Positions 26,750-36,827 of a stretch of 64,000 nt of DNA are shown here, piece by piece. This DNA is from Pseudomonas tructae (GTDB taxonomy: Bacteria; Pseudomonadota; Gammaproteobacteria; Pseudomonadales; Pseudomonadaceae). The DNA is taken from contig NZ_CP035952.1 of assembly GCF_004214895.1 (NCBI RefSeq), forward strand, positions 4,102,501 to 4,166,500, written 5' to 3'. The notes under the pieces are model-generated. The model ran no database searches and was not told the DNA's origin. It saw only the letters and a program-made list of their open reading frames with translations. The position numbers and the translations under genes are program-made. Numbering within the stretch: the first letter of the stretch is position 1; each line of letters opens with the position of its first letter.

Positions 26750-28213
26750 TTAGCGTGGGAAAGCAGGCGGGTTGACGCCAGCCATGTCTTCCATCACGCG
26801 CACTACCTGGCAGCTGTAACCGAATTCGTTGTCGTACCAGACGTACAGGACAACGCGGTTATCGTTGCAGATGGTGGCTTCGGCATCGACCACACCGGCG
26901 TGGCGGGAGCCGACGAAGTCGGTGGAGACCACTTCCTGGGAGCTCACGTAGTCGATCTGCTTGTGCAGGTCCGAGTGCATGGCCATCTGGCGCAGGTACT
27001 CGTTGATCTCTTCGCGGCTGGTGGCTTTTTCCAGGTTCAGGTTCAGGATAGCCATCGACACGTTCGGCGTTGGTACGCGGATCGCGTTGCCGGTCAGCTT
27101 GCCCTTGAGCACTGGCAGCGCCTTGGCGGCGGCAGTGGCGGCACCGGTCTCGGTGATCACCATGTTCAGTGGCGCGGCGCGGCCGCGACGGCTGCCTTTG
27201 TGGAAGTTGTCGATCAGGTTCTGGTCGTTGGTGAACGAGTGAACGGTTTCAACGTGACCGTTGATGATGCCGAACTTGTCGTTGACCGCTTTGAGGACTG
27301 GAACGATGGCGTTGGTGGTGCAGGAAGCCGCGGAGATGATCTTGTCATCGGCGCTGATTTCGCCATGGTTGATGCCGTGCACGATGTTCTTCAGCGCGCC
27401 CTTGCCAGGTGCGGTGAGAATCACGCGGGCAGCGCCCGGGCAGGCCAGGTGCTGACCCAGGCCATCGGCGTCACGCCAGACACCGGTGTTGTCGACGATC
27501 AGGGCGTTGTCGATACCGTACTGGGTGTAGTCGACTTCGCTCGGGCTCTTGGCGTAGATAACCTGGATCAGGTTGCCGTTGGCGGTGATGGTGTTGTTGG
27601 CTTCATCGATGGTGATGGTGCCATCGAACGGGCCATGCACCGAATCACGACGCAGCAGGCTGGCACGCTTGACCAGATCGTTGTCGGCGCCTTTGCGCAC
27701 GACGATGGCGCGCAGACGCAGGCCGTCGCCACCACCGGTTTTTTCGATCAGGATACGCGCCAGCAGGCGGCCGATACGACCAAAGCCGTACAGCACGACG
27801 TCGGTGCCTTTGCGCGCCGAAGCGTTTTGCTGGCCAACCACGTCAGCCATTTCTTCGCGCACGAACTGCTCGGCTGTACGGCCGTTGCCTTCTTGCTTGA
27901 ACTTGTTGGCCAGCTTGCCCAGGTCGACTGAAGCTGCGCCCAGTTTCAGCTCGCTCATGGCTTTGAGCAGCGGGAATGTCTCGTGTACAGACAGTTCGGT
28001 TTCGTCGGTCTGGCGATGACGGGCAAAGCGGTGTGCTTTGAGGATCGAGATCACCGAGCGGTTGATCAGGCTACGGCCATAGATCGAGCTCACCACATTG
28101 TTATTGCGGTAGAGCTGACCGATAAGCGGGATCATCGCTTCTGCAAGCGCTTCACGATCAATCCACTCACCAAGACACTGGTCGGGCTTCTGAGTCACGG
28201 GAACCTTCCACAT
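26750..28213 (-). CDS. gap: glyceraldehyde-3-phosphate dehydrogenase, N-terminally extended type
   Basis: Oxidises glyceraldehyde-3-phosphate with NAD(P). The catalytic core is clear: nucleotide-binding YGFGRIGRLLARIL (about 131-144), active-site SAASCTTNAIVPVL with the nucleophile Cys, and WYDNEFGYSCQVV near the end. At 487 residues it is about 125-150 longer than ordinary GAPDH because of a helical N-terminal domain; this long type occurs in Pseudomonas beside another GAPDH and is usually linked to gluconeogenesis. The ATG (MWKVPVTQ) fits, but a GTG 15 bases downstream (MTQKPDQ) has a better ribosome-binding site, GGAAGG. Confidence 0.94.
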   Translation of the reverse strand: MWKVPVTQKPDQCLGEWIDREALAEAMIPLIGQLYRNNNVVSSIYGRSLINRSVISILKAHRFARHRQTDETELSVHETFPLLKAMSELKLGAASVDLGKLANKFKQEGNGRTAEQFVREEMADVVGQQNASARKGTDVVLYGFGRIGRLLARILIEKTGGGDGLRLRAIVVRKGADNDLVKRASLLRRDSVHGPFDGTITIDEANNTITANGNLIQVIYAKSPSEVDYTQYGIDNALIVDNTGVWRDADGLGQHLACPGAARVILTAPGKGALKNIVHGINHGEISADDKIISAASCTTNAIVPVLKAVNDKFGIINGHVETVHSFTNDQNLIDNFHKGSRRGRAAPLNMVITETGAATAAAKALPVLKGKLTGNAIRVPTPNVSMAILNLNLEKATSREEINEYLRQMAMHSDLHKQIDYVSSQEVVSTDFVGSRHAGVVDAEATICNDNRVVLYVWYDNEFGYSCQVVRVMEDMAGVNPPAFPR

Positions 28214-28315
28214 GTAGGGACAGAAAAAAGGGGCTACATTATGACGCCCCGCAGCCCATCGGGCAATGAGCGCCTGTCGCCAGCACGCCACTACATGCTT
28301 TTAACCTGTACAAAC

Positions 28316-28345
28316 CTGACAGCGCAGGCCCGCGCCCGGTACAAT
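28316..28345 (+). promoter_or_regulatory. candidate sigma-70 promoter of mfd
   Basis: CTGACA and TACAAT are separated by 18 bases, good matches to -35 and -10. Transcription would start about 30 bases before the mfd GTG. It lies in the divergent gap-mfd spacer. Confidence 0.6.
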
Positions 28346-28382
28346 TGGCGTCTTTGTCGCAACGCTTGGAGCTCGACCTCCC

Positions 28383-31300
28383 GTGCCTGTTCTGCGTCTA
28401 CCGCACCTGCCGGCCACTGCCGGCAAACAAACCTGGGGCAACCTGCCGGGCGCCGCCCTGAGCCTGGCCATTGCCGAAGCGGCCAGTGCCGCCAAACGCT
28501 TTACCCTGCTGCTGACCGCCGACAGCCAGAGCGCTGACCGCCTCGAGCAGGAACTGCGTTTCTTTGCGCCCGAGCTGCCGGTACTGCCCTTCCCCGACTG
28601 GGAAACCCTGCCCTACGATCTGTTCTCGCCGCACCAGGACATCATCTCCCAGCGCATTTCCAGCCTGTACCGGCTGCCGGAGCTCGACCACGGGATTCTC
28701 GTGGTGCCGATCACCACGGCGCTGCACCGCCTGGCGCCGACACGCTTTTTGCTCGGCAGCAGCCTGGTCCTGGACATTGGCCAGAAGCTGGATGTCGAGC
28801 AGATGCGCACACGCCTCGAGGCCAGCGGCTACCGTTGTGTCGACACGGTCTACGAGCATGGCGAATTCGCCGTGCGCGGCGCCTTGATCGATCTGTTCCC
28901 GATGGGCAGCAAGCTGCCGTACCGCATCGACCTGTTCGATGACGAAATCGAGACCCTGCGCACCTTCGACCCGGAAACCCAGCGCTCGATCGACAAGGTC
29001 GATTCGGTGCGGCTGCTGCCGGCCCGCGAGTTCCCGCTGCAAAAAGAGGCAGTCACGCGTTTCAAGGCACGCTTTCGCGAGCGCTTCGATGTCGATTTCC
29101 GCCGCTGCCCGATCTTCCAGGACCTGTCCAGCGGCATTACTCCGGCCGGTATCGAGTACTACCTGCCGCTGTTCTTCGAAGACACCTCGACCCTGTTCGA
29201 CTACTTGCCCCAGGACACCCAGGTGTTTTCCCTGCCGGGCGTCGAGCAAGCCGCCGAACACTTCTGGAGCGATGTACGCAACCGTTACGAAGAGCGCCGC
29301 ATCGACCCGGCGCGGCCGTTGCTGCCGCCCGTCGAGCTGTTCCTGCCGGTGGAAGACTGCTTTGCCCGGCTCAAAAGCTGGCCACGGGTGGTCGCAAGCC
29401 AAGATGACGTCGACAGCGGCGTCGGCCGCGAACGCTTCGCGGCCCAGCCTCTGCCCAACCTGGCCATCGAAGCCAAGGCCAACCAGCCACTGGCGGCGCT
29501 GTCGGGCTTCCTCGACCAGTTCCCTGGCCGCGTGTTGTTTACCGCCGAATCGGCGGGCCGCCGCGAAGTCCTGCTGGAGCTGCTCGAACGCCTGAAGCTG
29601 CGCCCCAAAACCGTCGACAACTGGAGCGCGTTCGTTGCGGGTAAAGAGCGCCTGGCGATCACCATTGCGCCGCTGGACGAAGGCCTGCTGCTGGATGACC
29701 CGGCCATTGCCCTGGTCGCCGAGAGCCCGCTGTTCGGCCAGCGGGTCATGCAGCGCCGACGCCGCGACAAACGCAGCGACGCCAACAACGATGCAGTGAT
29801 CAAGAACCTCACCGAGCTGCGCGAAGGCGCGCCGGTGGTGCACATCGACCATGGTGTCGGCCGCTACTTGGGCCTGGCGACCCTGGAAATCGACAACCAG
29901 GCCGCAGAATTCCTCACCCTCGAATACGCCGAGGGTGCCAAGCTCTATGTACCGGTGGCCAACCTGCACCTGATCGCCCGTTACACCGGTAGCGACGATG
30001 CCCTGGCGCCGCTGCACCGGCTCGGCTCCGAAGCCTGGCAAAAAGCCAAGCGCAAGGCCGCCGAGCAAGTGCGCGATGTGGCCGCCGAGCTGCTCGACAT
30101 CTATGCCCGCCGCGCCGCACGCAAAGGCTATGCGTTTGCCGACCCGTCGGTGGATTACGCCACCTTCAGCGCCGGCTTCCCCTTCGAGGAAACCCCGGAC
30201 CAGCAAAGCGCCATCGAAGCGGTGCGCGAAGACATGCTGGCGGCCAAGCCGATGGACCGCCTGGTGTGCGGCGACGTTGGCTTCGGCAAGACCGAAGTGG
30301 CCATGCGCGCCGCCTTCATCGCCGTGCACGGTGGCCGTCAGGTCGCCATTCTGGTCCCCACCACCCTGCTCGCCCAGCAACACTACAATAGTTTCCGCGA
30401 CCGCTTTGCCGACTGGCCGGTGACCGTTGAAGTGATGAGCCGCTTCAAGTCACCCAAGGAAATCGCCGCCGCAGTGGCGGACCTGGCCGAAGGCAAGATC
30501 GACATCGTCATCGGCACCCACAAACTGTTGCAGGACGACGTCAAGATCAAGGACCTGGGCCTGGTGATCATCGACGAAGAACACCGTTTCGGCGTGCGTC
30601 AGAAAGAACAGCTCAAGGCCCTGCGCAGCGAAGTGGACATCCTCACCCTGACCGCCACGCCGATCCCGCGCACCCTGAACATGGCCGTGGCCGGCATGCG
30701 CGACCTGTCGATCATCGCCACGCCGCCGGCCCGCCGGCTGTCGGTGCGCACCTTCGTCATGGAGCAGAACAAAAGCACGGTCAAAGAGGCACTGCTGCGT
30801 GAGCTACTGCGCGGCGGCCAGGTGTACTACCTGCACAACGATGTCAAAAGCATCGAGAAATGCGCCGCCGACCTTGCCGAGCTGGTACCCGAGGCGCGCA
30901 TCGGCATCGGCCACGGGCAGATGCGCGAACGCGAACTCGAACAGGTGATGAGCGACTTCTACCACAAGCGCTTCAACGTGCTGATCGCCTCGACCATCAT
31001 CGAGACCGGCATCGACGTGCCCAGTGCCAACACCATCATCATCGAGCGTGCCGACAAGTTCGGCCTGGCCCAGCTGCACCAGTTGCGCGGCCGGGTCGGG
31101 CGCAGCCACCACCAGGCCTATGCCTACCTGCTCACCCCGCCACGCCAGCAGATCTCCCCGGACGCCGAGAAGCGCCTGGAAGCCATCGCCAATACCCAGG
31201 ACCTGGGCGCAGGTTTCGTCCTGGCCACCAACGACCTGGAAATCCGCGGTGCTGGCGAGCTGCTCGGCGAAGGCCAGAGCGGTCAGATCCAGGCGGTCGG

Positions 31301-31832
31301 CTTTACCCTGTACATGGAAATGCTCGAACGCGCGGTCAAGGCCATCCGCAAGGGCACCCAGCCCAACCTTGACCAACCGCTCGGTGGCGGCCCGGAAATC
31401 AACCTGCGTTTGCCGGCGCTGATTCCCGAAGATTATCTGCCGGATGTGCATGCGCGCCTGATCCTCTACAAGCGCATCGCCTCGGCGGTGGACGAAGACG
31501 GCCTCAAGGACCTGCAGGTCGAGATGATCGACCGCTTCGGCCTGCTGCCCGAGCCGACCAAGAACCTGGTGCGCCTGACCCTGCTCAAGTTGCAGGCGGA
31601 AAAGCTCGGGATCAAGAAAGTCGACGCCGGGCCCAATGGCGGCAAGATCGAGTTCGAGTCAGAAACCCCGGTCGATCCGCTGGTGCTGATCAAACTGATC
31701 CAGGGTCAGCCCAAACGCTACAAGTTCGAAGGCGCGACCCAGTTCAAGTTCATGGTGCCGATGGAACGCCCGGAAGAACGCTTCAACAACCTTGAGGCGC
31801 TGTTCGAGCGCCTGACCCCACAATCTGCGTGA
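28383..31832 (+). CDS. mfd: transcription-repair coupling factor
   Basis: Removes RNA polymerase stalled at DNA damage and recruits UvrA. The 1149-residue protein has the usual order: UvrB-like N-terminal region binding UvrA (includes LPFPDWETLPYD), RNA polymerase-interacting domain (near VVHIDHGVGRYLGL), RecG-like translocase motor with Walker A GDVGFGKTEVAMRA and DEEHRFG box, the TRG region, and a C-terminal regulatory domain. GTG start at the usual length. Confidence 0.98.
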   Translation: MPVLRLPHLPATAGKQTWGNLPGAALSLAIAEAASAAKRFTLLLTADSQSADRLEQELRFFAPELPVLPFPDWETLPYDLFSPHQDIISQRISSLYRLPELDHGILVVPITTALHRLAPTRFLLGSSLVLDIGQKLDVEQMRTRLEASGYRCVDTVYEHGEFAVRGALIDLFPMGSKLPYRIDLFDDEIETLRTFDPETQRSIDKVDSVRLLPAREFPLQKEAVTRFKARFRERFDVDFRRCPIFQDLSSGITPAGIEYYLPLFFEDTSTLFDYLPQDTQVFSLPGVEQAAEHFWSDVRNRYEERRIDPARPLLPPVELFLPVEDCFARLKSWPRVVASQDDVDSGVGRERFAAQPLPNLAIEAKANQPLAALSGFLDQFPGRVLFTAESAGRREVLLELLERLKLRPKTVDNWSAFVAGKERLAITIAPLDEGLLLDDPAIALVAESPLFGQRVMQRRRRDKRSDANNDAVIKNLTELREGAPVVHIDHGVGRYLGLATLEIDNQAAEFLTLEYAEGAKLYVPVANLHLIARYTGSDDALAPLHRLGSEAWQKAKRKAAEQVRDVAAELLDIYARRAARKGYAFADPSVDYATFSAGFPFEETPDQQSAIEAVREDMLAAKPMDRLVCGDVGFGKTEVAMRAAFIAVHGGRQVAILVPTTLLAQQHYNSFRDRFADWPVTVEVMSRFKSPKEIAAAVADLAEGKIDIVIGTHKLLQDDVKIKDLGLVIIDEEHRFGVRQKEQLKALRSEVDILTLTATPIPRTLNMAVAGMRDLSIIATPPARRLSVRTFVMEQNKSTVKEALLRELLRGGQVYYLHNDVKSIEKCAADLAELVPEARIGIGHGQMRERELEQVMSDFYHKRFNVLIASTIIETGIDVPSANTIIIERADKFGLAQLHQLRGRVGRSHHQAYAYLLTPPRQQISPDAEKRLEAIANTQDLGAGFVLATNDLEIRGAGELLGEGQSGQIQAVGFTLYMEMLERAVKAIRKGTQPNLDQPLGGGPEINLRLPALIPEDYLPDVHARLILYKRIASAVDEDGLKDLQVEMIDRFGLLPEPTKNLVRLTLLKLQAEKLGIKKVDAGPNGGKIEFESETPVDPLVLIKLIQGQPKRYKFEGATQFKFMVPMERPEERFNNLEALFERLTPQSA

Positions 31833-31842
31833 AGGAAGTACC

Positions 31843-32403
31843 ATGCGTGCACTGCGTAGCCTGACCCTGCTGCTGGCGCTGATTGCCCCGGCAGCGTTTG
31901 CCGACGGCATTTATCAGGTCGAAATGATCCTGGTGCGGCAGAACGCCGTGCCGGCAATCACCAGCCAATCCGCCCCGGAAGACTGGAGCAACGGCGCCCA
32001 GGCCATTGCCGAAGGCGACCTGCGCCAACCGGCCATGACCGACGAAGCGTCCAAGCTGAGCGCCGACAACCAATACACCGTGCTCCTGCATAAAGCCTGG
32101 AAACAGGATGCCGGCGCGGTCGCCATCAGTGATGGGCAAAAGCAGTTCGGCCACTTCCCGATCGAGGGCAACCTGAACCTCAAGGAAGATCGTTTCATCA
32201 GCGTCGAGGCCAGCCTCTGGGTCAACCAGTTCGACGGCAATGGCACAGTGATCCAGAGCGAACAGCTCAAGCAGAGCAACAGCACGGTAAAAAATGGCGA
32301 ACTGACCTTCCTCGATGGCGGCCACCTGGCCCTGCTGCTCAAGGTAACGGCCAATCGACCCGCCAGCAGCCCCGCTCCGGCACCGGAGTTGATGGAGCAG
32401 TAA
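31843..32403 (+). CDS. csiV: CsiV-family periplasmic protein
   Basis: A 186-residue secreted protein: signal peptide (about 1-20, ending AFA), then the family's opening strand YQVEMILVRQNAV, and a beta-rich domain. CsiV-type proteins are linked to peptidoglycan binding and to lytic transglycosylase or penicillin-binding protein function. It lies 10 bases after mfd and 4 bases before the helicase gene, and is probably cotranscribed with both. Name given by family and position. Confidence 0.75.
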   Translation: MRALRSLTLLLALIAPAAFADGIYQVEMILVRQNAVPAITSQSAPEDWSNGAQAIAEGDLRQPAMTDEASKLSADNQYTVLLHKAWKQDAGAVAISDGQKQFGHFPIEGNLNLKEDRFISVEASLWVNQFDGNGTVIQSEQLKQSNSTVKNGELTFLDGGHLALLLKVTANRPASSPAPAPELMEQ

Positions 32404-32407
32404 CCTG

Positions 32408-35400
32408 ATGCGCAAGACGCTGCAACAAGTGCTCGAAGATAGCGACTGGACCGAAGCCTTTCCACCCAATGCGCTGGAAAGAGGATTTCACTATGCCGAT
32501 GAACACCGGGTAAAGGTGATCTCCCTGGAGGATTACAAATTCACCTCGGTCTGTCGCGGTTCAGGCGCTAACGTCTACACCCAGTCCGTCAGCGTAAATC
32601 CAGGCACGCACTTTTCTTCGTTGAATGCCGACTGCACCTGCCCAGTCGGCTTCGACTGCAAGCACTGCGCAGCCGCCTTGTTCCACCTGACAACGGTTTG
32701 CGAATCACAGTCGGGTACGCAAAAGGACGACGGTGAGCAGCTAAGCCCTGAGCTGGAGAACTGGCTGGGGCGCCTGGAAAAATCAGCGCCCGATACCGAA
32801 AAACCTGCCGAGCCCAGCACCCGCACCCTGATGTACGAGCTTGAGTTCCAGCCAGGCGGAACAGCCACCATCACGCCCTACAAGTGCAAGCGCCTCAAGG
32901 ACGGTCGCTTCACAGGCCACAAGCCGATCCTGTACCCGCACGAAATACTGCGACAGCACCCCGGCTTCCTGAGCGAAAGCGACGCAAAATTTTTACGCAT
33001 GGTTGTTGCCGGTACGTCCAACGGCGCTCTTTCGCGCGGTGTGAACCTCGAAGGCAGTGAAGGCGCCGAGCTGCTTGCCCACGCCCTGGCCACCGAGCGT
33101 CTGTTTCTGCTTGCAGGCGAACAACCACTCAAACCAGGCCCGACTTTAACGGGCGAATTTCGCTGGGAAGCATTCAATAGCGAATGCTTCACTGGCAGTT
33201 GGTACCACCAGGGCAGGATGCTCAAACCGGTACTGGCCTTGAAGCCGCTGTACTACGTTGATACCGAAAAGGACGTAATTGGCCTGCTCAGCCACAGCTA
33301 TGATGAAGTGGTTGCTTGCTCACTCACACTGGCACCCTTGGTGCCTGCAAACCAGGTGGTGAATTTCAGCCACAGGATCCAGACCCTCAACCGGCAGATC
33401 CCAACCCCCAGAACATTGAGCGAGACGATCATCGACGGTATTGCCCCCACGCCTCACCTGATTCTGGGCAGTCACGAGTTCAGCGCCTATGTGCCGCAAT
33501 CAGGCCGGATGCAGCGCCAGCATCAGCACCGCGCGGCACTCTCCTTTGTCTATGACGGCATTCACGCCAGCGGCAAGCAAGGCACAGAAATCACCCGCCT
33601 TGATGGCACGACCAACCAGCGCATCCAGCGCCAGCCTGATGCCGAGAAGCTGATACGCCTGACCCTGCTGCGCCTGGGCTTCAAAGTGGCCACCCGCCAG
33701 AGCAAAGCCTTGCCGGAAAGCGCGGGCGAGCTTCTGGAACTCGCAACCGAAGGCGCCTGGTTGCGCTTTATGCTCAACGACCTACCGACCCTGCGCGAGC
33801 AAGGCTGGAAAATCGAATACACCGACGACTTTGCCTTCAATCTCACCGAGGTCGATGACTGGTACGCGCATATTGACGAGGCGGGTGGGCGCGACTGGTT
33901 CGACCTGGAAGTGGGCATTGAGGTCAACGGCCAACGCTTGAGCCTGCTGCCCATTCTGCTCAACGTACTACGCACCCACCCGGAACTGCTCAATCCTGCC
34001 CAACTGAACAAGCGGCGCGACGACGAGAGCCTGCTGGTGCAGATCCCCACCACCCAAGGCGAGGTACGCCGCAGCCTGCAAGTAGCACTGCCATACGGCC
34101 GGCTGAAGCCCGTGCTGGCTACACTGGGCGACTTCTACCTGCGCGAGCCGGGTGAGGCCAGCGTACGCCTGCCCACGCTAGATGCCACCCGCCTCAACGC
34201 ACTGCAAGACATCCCCCTGAGCTGGCAAGGCGGCGACCGGGTACGCAACCTGGGCGAACGCCTGCGTGACATCCGCCAGCAACCGGTACAGATTCCGCAG
34301 GGCCTCAACGCCACGCTGCGCACCTATCAGCTCGAAGGCCTGAGCTGGATGCAGGCCCTGCGCGAGCTGGAAGTGGGTGGCATCCTCGCCGACGACATGG
34401 GCCTGGGCAAAACCCTGCAAGCCTTGGCACATCTGCTGACCGAGAAAAACGCCGGACGCCTGACGCGCCCGGCCATGGTGGTGATGCCGACCAGCCTGAT
34501 CCCCAACTGGCAGGACGAAGCGCAACGCTTTGCGCCCGGCCTCAAGGTACTGACCCTGCAAGGCCTGAGCCGGCGCAAACACTTTGATACGCTGCAAGAC
34601 TACGACCTGCTACTGACCACCTACGCCCTGCTGCCCAAGGACCTGGAACACTTCAAAGGCCTGACGCTGCATGTACTGATCCTCGACGAGGCCCAGTACA
34701 TCAAGAGCCCGAGCAGCAAGGCGGCCCAGGCCGCACGCCAGCTTGAAGCACGCCAGCGCCTGTGCCTGAGCGGCACGCCCCTGGAAAACCACCTGGGCGA
34801 ATTGTGGTCGCTGTTCCACTTCCTGCTGCCTGGCTGGCTGGGCGATGCGCAGTCTTTCAACCGCGACTACCGCACACCGATCGAACGCCAGGGCAACAAT
34901 GAGCGCCTGCAGCACCTCAACTCACGGATCAAGCCGTTCCTGCTGCGCCGCACCAAAGAGCAAGTGGCCACGGAACTGCCGGCCAAGACTGAAATGATCC
35001 ACTGGGTCGACCTCAGCGATGCCCAGCGCGATGTCTACGAGACCATGCGCCTGGCCATGGATCAGAAAGTGCGAGCCGAGATCACCCGCAAAGGCGTGGC
35101 CCGCAGCCAGATCATCATTCTTGAAGCACTGCTTAAACTGCGCCAGGTCTGCTGTGATCTGCGCCTGGTCAACAGCGAAGCACCGACGGCACGCGGCGCC
35201 CATTCGGGCAAGCTCACAAGCCTGATGGAGATGCTTGAAGAATTGCTCGCCGAAGGCCGTCGGGTGCTGCTGTTCTCGCAGTTCACCAGCATGTTGCGAC
35301 TGATAGAACACGAGCTGGAACAGCGTGGCATTGCCTATGCCCTGCTGACTGGCGAAACCCGCGATCGCCGCGCGCCGGTGCAGGACTTCCAGAACGGCCG

Positions 35401-35743
35401 GCTGCAGATCTTCCTGATCAGCCTCAAGGCGGGTGGCGTGGGCCTGAACCTGACTGCAGCCGATACCGTGATCCATTACGACCCGTGGTGGAACCCGGCC
35501 GCCGAAAACCAGGCCACTGACCGCGCCTATCGCATTGGTCAGGAAAAGCCGGTGTTTGTTTACAAATTGATTACCCGCGGCACCGTGGAGGAGAAAATCC
35601 AGCAGTTGCAGCAGGAGAAATCGGCGCTGGCGGCCGGCGTACTGGATGGGCGTCAGGCGGGGGATTGGCGCTTGGCGGCGGAAGATATCGATGCATTGTT
35701 TGCACCGCTGCCTCGCAATCGCAAGGCTTCGAAGACGGGTTGA
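32408..35743 (+). CDS. SWIM zinc-finger SNF2-family helicase
   Basis: An 1111-residue DNA translocase. The N-terminus has a SWIM zinc motif, DCTCPVGFDCKHC (about 74-86). A long middle region (about 130-620) of the SNF2-associated type follows. The C-terminal motor has Walker A DDMGLGKTLQALA (about 661-673), the DEAQ box ILDEAQYIKS, motif III SGTPLENHLGELW, and helicase motifs V/VI SLKAGGVGLNLTAADTV and QATDRAYRIGQ. It belongs to the bacterial Snf2 proteins of unclear role, likely in nucleoid or repair processes. The start is 4 bases after csiV with GGAG about 11 bases upstream. A REP element follows immediately. Confidence 0.93.
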   Translation: MRKTLQQVLEDSDWTEAFPPNALERGFHYADEHRVKVISLEDYKFTSVCRGSGANVYTQSVSVNPGTHFSSLNADCTCPVGFDCKHCAAALFHLTTVCESQSGTQKDDGEQLSPELENWLGRLEKSAPDTEKPAEPSTRTLMYELEFQPGGTATITPYKCKRLKDGRFTGHKPILYPHEILRQHPGFLSESDAKFLRMVVAGTSNGALSRGVNLEGSEGAELLAHALATERLFLLAGEQPLKPGPTLTGEFRWEAFNSECFTGSWYHQGRMLKPVLALKPLYYVDTEKDVIGLLSHSYDEVVACSLTLAPLVPANQVVNFSHRIQTLNRQIPTPRTLSETIIDGIAPTPHLILGSHEFSAYVPQSGRMQRQHQHRAALSFVYDGIHASGKQGTEITRLDGTTNQRIQRQPDAEKLIRLTLLRLGFKVATRQSKALPESAGELLELATEGAWLRFMLNDLPTLREQGWKIEYTDDFAFNLTEVDDWYAHIDEAGGRDWFDLEVGIEVNGQRLSLLPILLNVLRTHPELLNPAQLNKRRDDESLLVQIPTTQGEVRRSLQVALPYGRLKPVLATLGDFYLREPGEASVRLPTLDATRLNALQDIPLSWQGGDRVRNLGERLRDIRQQPVQIPQGLNATLRTYQLEGLSWMQALRELEVGGILADDMGLGKTLQALAHLLTEKNAGRLTRPAMVVMPTSLIPNWQDEAQRFAPGLKVLTLQGLSRRKHFDTLQDYDLLLTTYALLPKDLEHFKGLTLHVLILDEAQYIKSPSSKAAQAARQLEARQRLCLSGTPLENHLGELWSLFHFLLPGWLGDAQSFNRDYRTPIERQGNNERLQHLNSRIKPFLLRRTKEQVATELPAKTEMIHWVDLSDAQRDVYETMRLAMDQKVRAEITRKGVARSQIIILEALLKLRQVCCDLRLVNSEAPTARGAHSGKLTSLMEMLEELLAEGRRVLLFSQFTSMLRLIEHELEQRGIAYALLTGETRDRRAPVQDFQNGRLQIFLISLKAGGVGLNLTAADTVIHYDPWWNPAAENQATDRAYRIGQEKPVFVYKLITRGTVEEKIQQLQQEKSALAAGVLDGRQAGDWRLAAEDIDALFAPLPRNRKASKTG

Positions 35744-35747
35744 ATTC

Positions 35748-35801
35748 ATCGCGGGGCAAGCCCGCTCCCACTTCAATGTGGGAGCGGGCTTGCCCCGCGA
35801 T
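35748..35801. repeat. REP palindrome (pair)
   Basis: Two full inverted units, ATCGCGGGGCAAGCCCGCTC and its complement, with a CCACTTCAATGTGG centre. It fills the space between the convergent helicase and nagZ genes, five bases from each, and probably acts as a shared terminator or stabiliser. Confidence 0.95.
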
Positions 35802-35806
35802 TGCCA

Positions 35807-36817
35807 TCAATCGACCAGTTGCGCTTCCTTGAGCGCCCCCAGCGCCTCCAGCCAGCGCGGCTGCTGCCGATAGTCGGTGCGGGCAAAGCCCTGCCCGCGC
35901 ATCTGCGCGATGCGCGGCGAAGGCTTGACCTTCAGGCGCTGGGCCGCTGTCAGGGCCAGCTCGGCGGCCGCACGATCATTGCACACCAGCCCCATGTCAC
36001 AGCCAGCACTGAGCGCCGCCTCGATACGGCTGGCGGCGTCGCCAACCACATGGGCACCGGCCATGGACAGGTCATCGCTGAAGATCGCCCCATTGAAACC
36101 CAGCTCGCCGCGCAGGATGTCCTGCAACCAGCGCCGGGAAAAACCGGCTGGCTGATTGTCGACCTGCGGGTAGATCACGTGAGCCGGCATCACCGCTGCC
36201 AGTTGCCCGCTCAAACGGGTGAACGGCACCAGGTCGGCTGCGCGGATTTGCTCAAGAGTGCGCTCGTCGGTGGGGATCGCCACGTGGGAATCGGCCTCGG
36301 CCCAGCCATGCCCGGGGAAGTGCTTGCCGCAGGCGGCCATGCCAGCAGTGTTCATGCCACGGATAAAGGCACCGGCCAGCAGCGTGGCGCGCTGCGGGTC
36401 ACCTTCGAAGGCGCGACTGCCGACCACGGCGCTGCGCTGGTGATCGAGGTCCAGCACCGGTGCGAAACTCAGGTCCAGGCCCACCGCCAGCACTTCGGTC
36501 GCCATCAGCCAACCACATTGCTCGGCCAAGTACTCGGCGTTGTCGTTGTCGGCAATCGCGCGCATCGCCGGCAAGCGCACAAAGCCCTGGCGCAGGCGCT
36601 GGACCCGGCCACCCTCCTGGTCCACCGCCAGGATCAGTTCTGGGCGAATCGCGCGAATCGAGGCGCACAGCTCGCGCACCTGGCGCGGGCTTTCAATGTT
36701 GCGGGCAAAAATGATCAGGCCGGCCACTTCGGGCTGGCGCAGTAGCTGGCGGTCCTCGGCGGTCAGCCAGGTACCGGCGATATCGACCATCAGGGAGCCT
36801 TGCAGGCTGGCACTCAT
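35807..36817 (-). CDS. nagZ: beta-N-acetylhexosaminidase NagZ
   Basis: Cuts N-acetylglucosamine from anhydromuropeptides in cytoplasmic peptidoglycan recycling, which affects AmpC beta-lactamase induction. The 336-residue GH3 enzyme has the KHFPGHG motif followed by DSHVAIP (catalytic Asp-His pair) and the nucleophile in IFSDDLSMAGA. The start MSASLQGSL fits family length. It is 10 bases after the L,D-transpeptidase gene; the two probably form an operon, both related to peptidoglycan. Confidence 0.97.
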   Translation of the reverse strand: MSASLQGSLMVDIAGTWLTAEDRQLLRQPEVAGLIIFARNIESPRQVRELCASIRAIRPELILAVDQEGGRVQRLRQGFVRLPAMRAIADNDNAEYLAEQCGWLMATEVLAVGLDLSFAPVLDLDHQRSAVVGSRAFEGDPQRATLLAGAFIRGMNTAGMAACGKHFPGHGWAEADSHVAIPTDERTLEQIRAADLVPFTRLSGQLAAVMPAHVIYPQVDNQPAGFSRRWLQDILRGELGFNGAIFSDDLSMAGAHVVGDAASRIEAALSAGCDMGLVCNDRAAAELALTAAQRLKVKPSPRIAQMRGQGFARTDYRQQPRWLEALGALKEAQLVD

Positions 36818-36827
36818 AATTGATCCT

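Noticed and set aside
36399..36714. Arg/Pro-rich frames opposite and within nagZ
   Set aside because: Composition typical of wrong-frame translation of GC-rich DNA.
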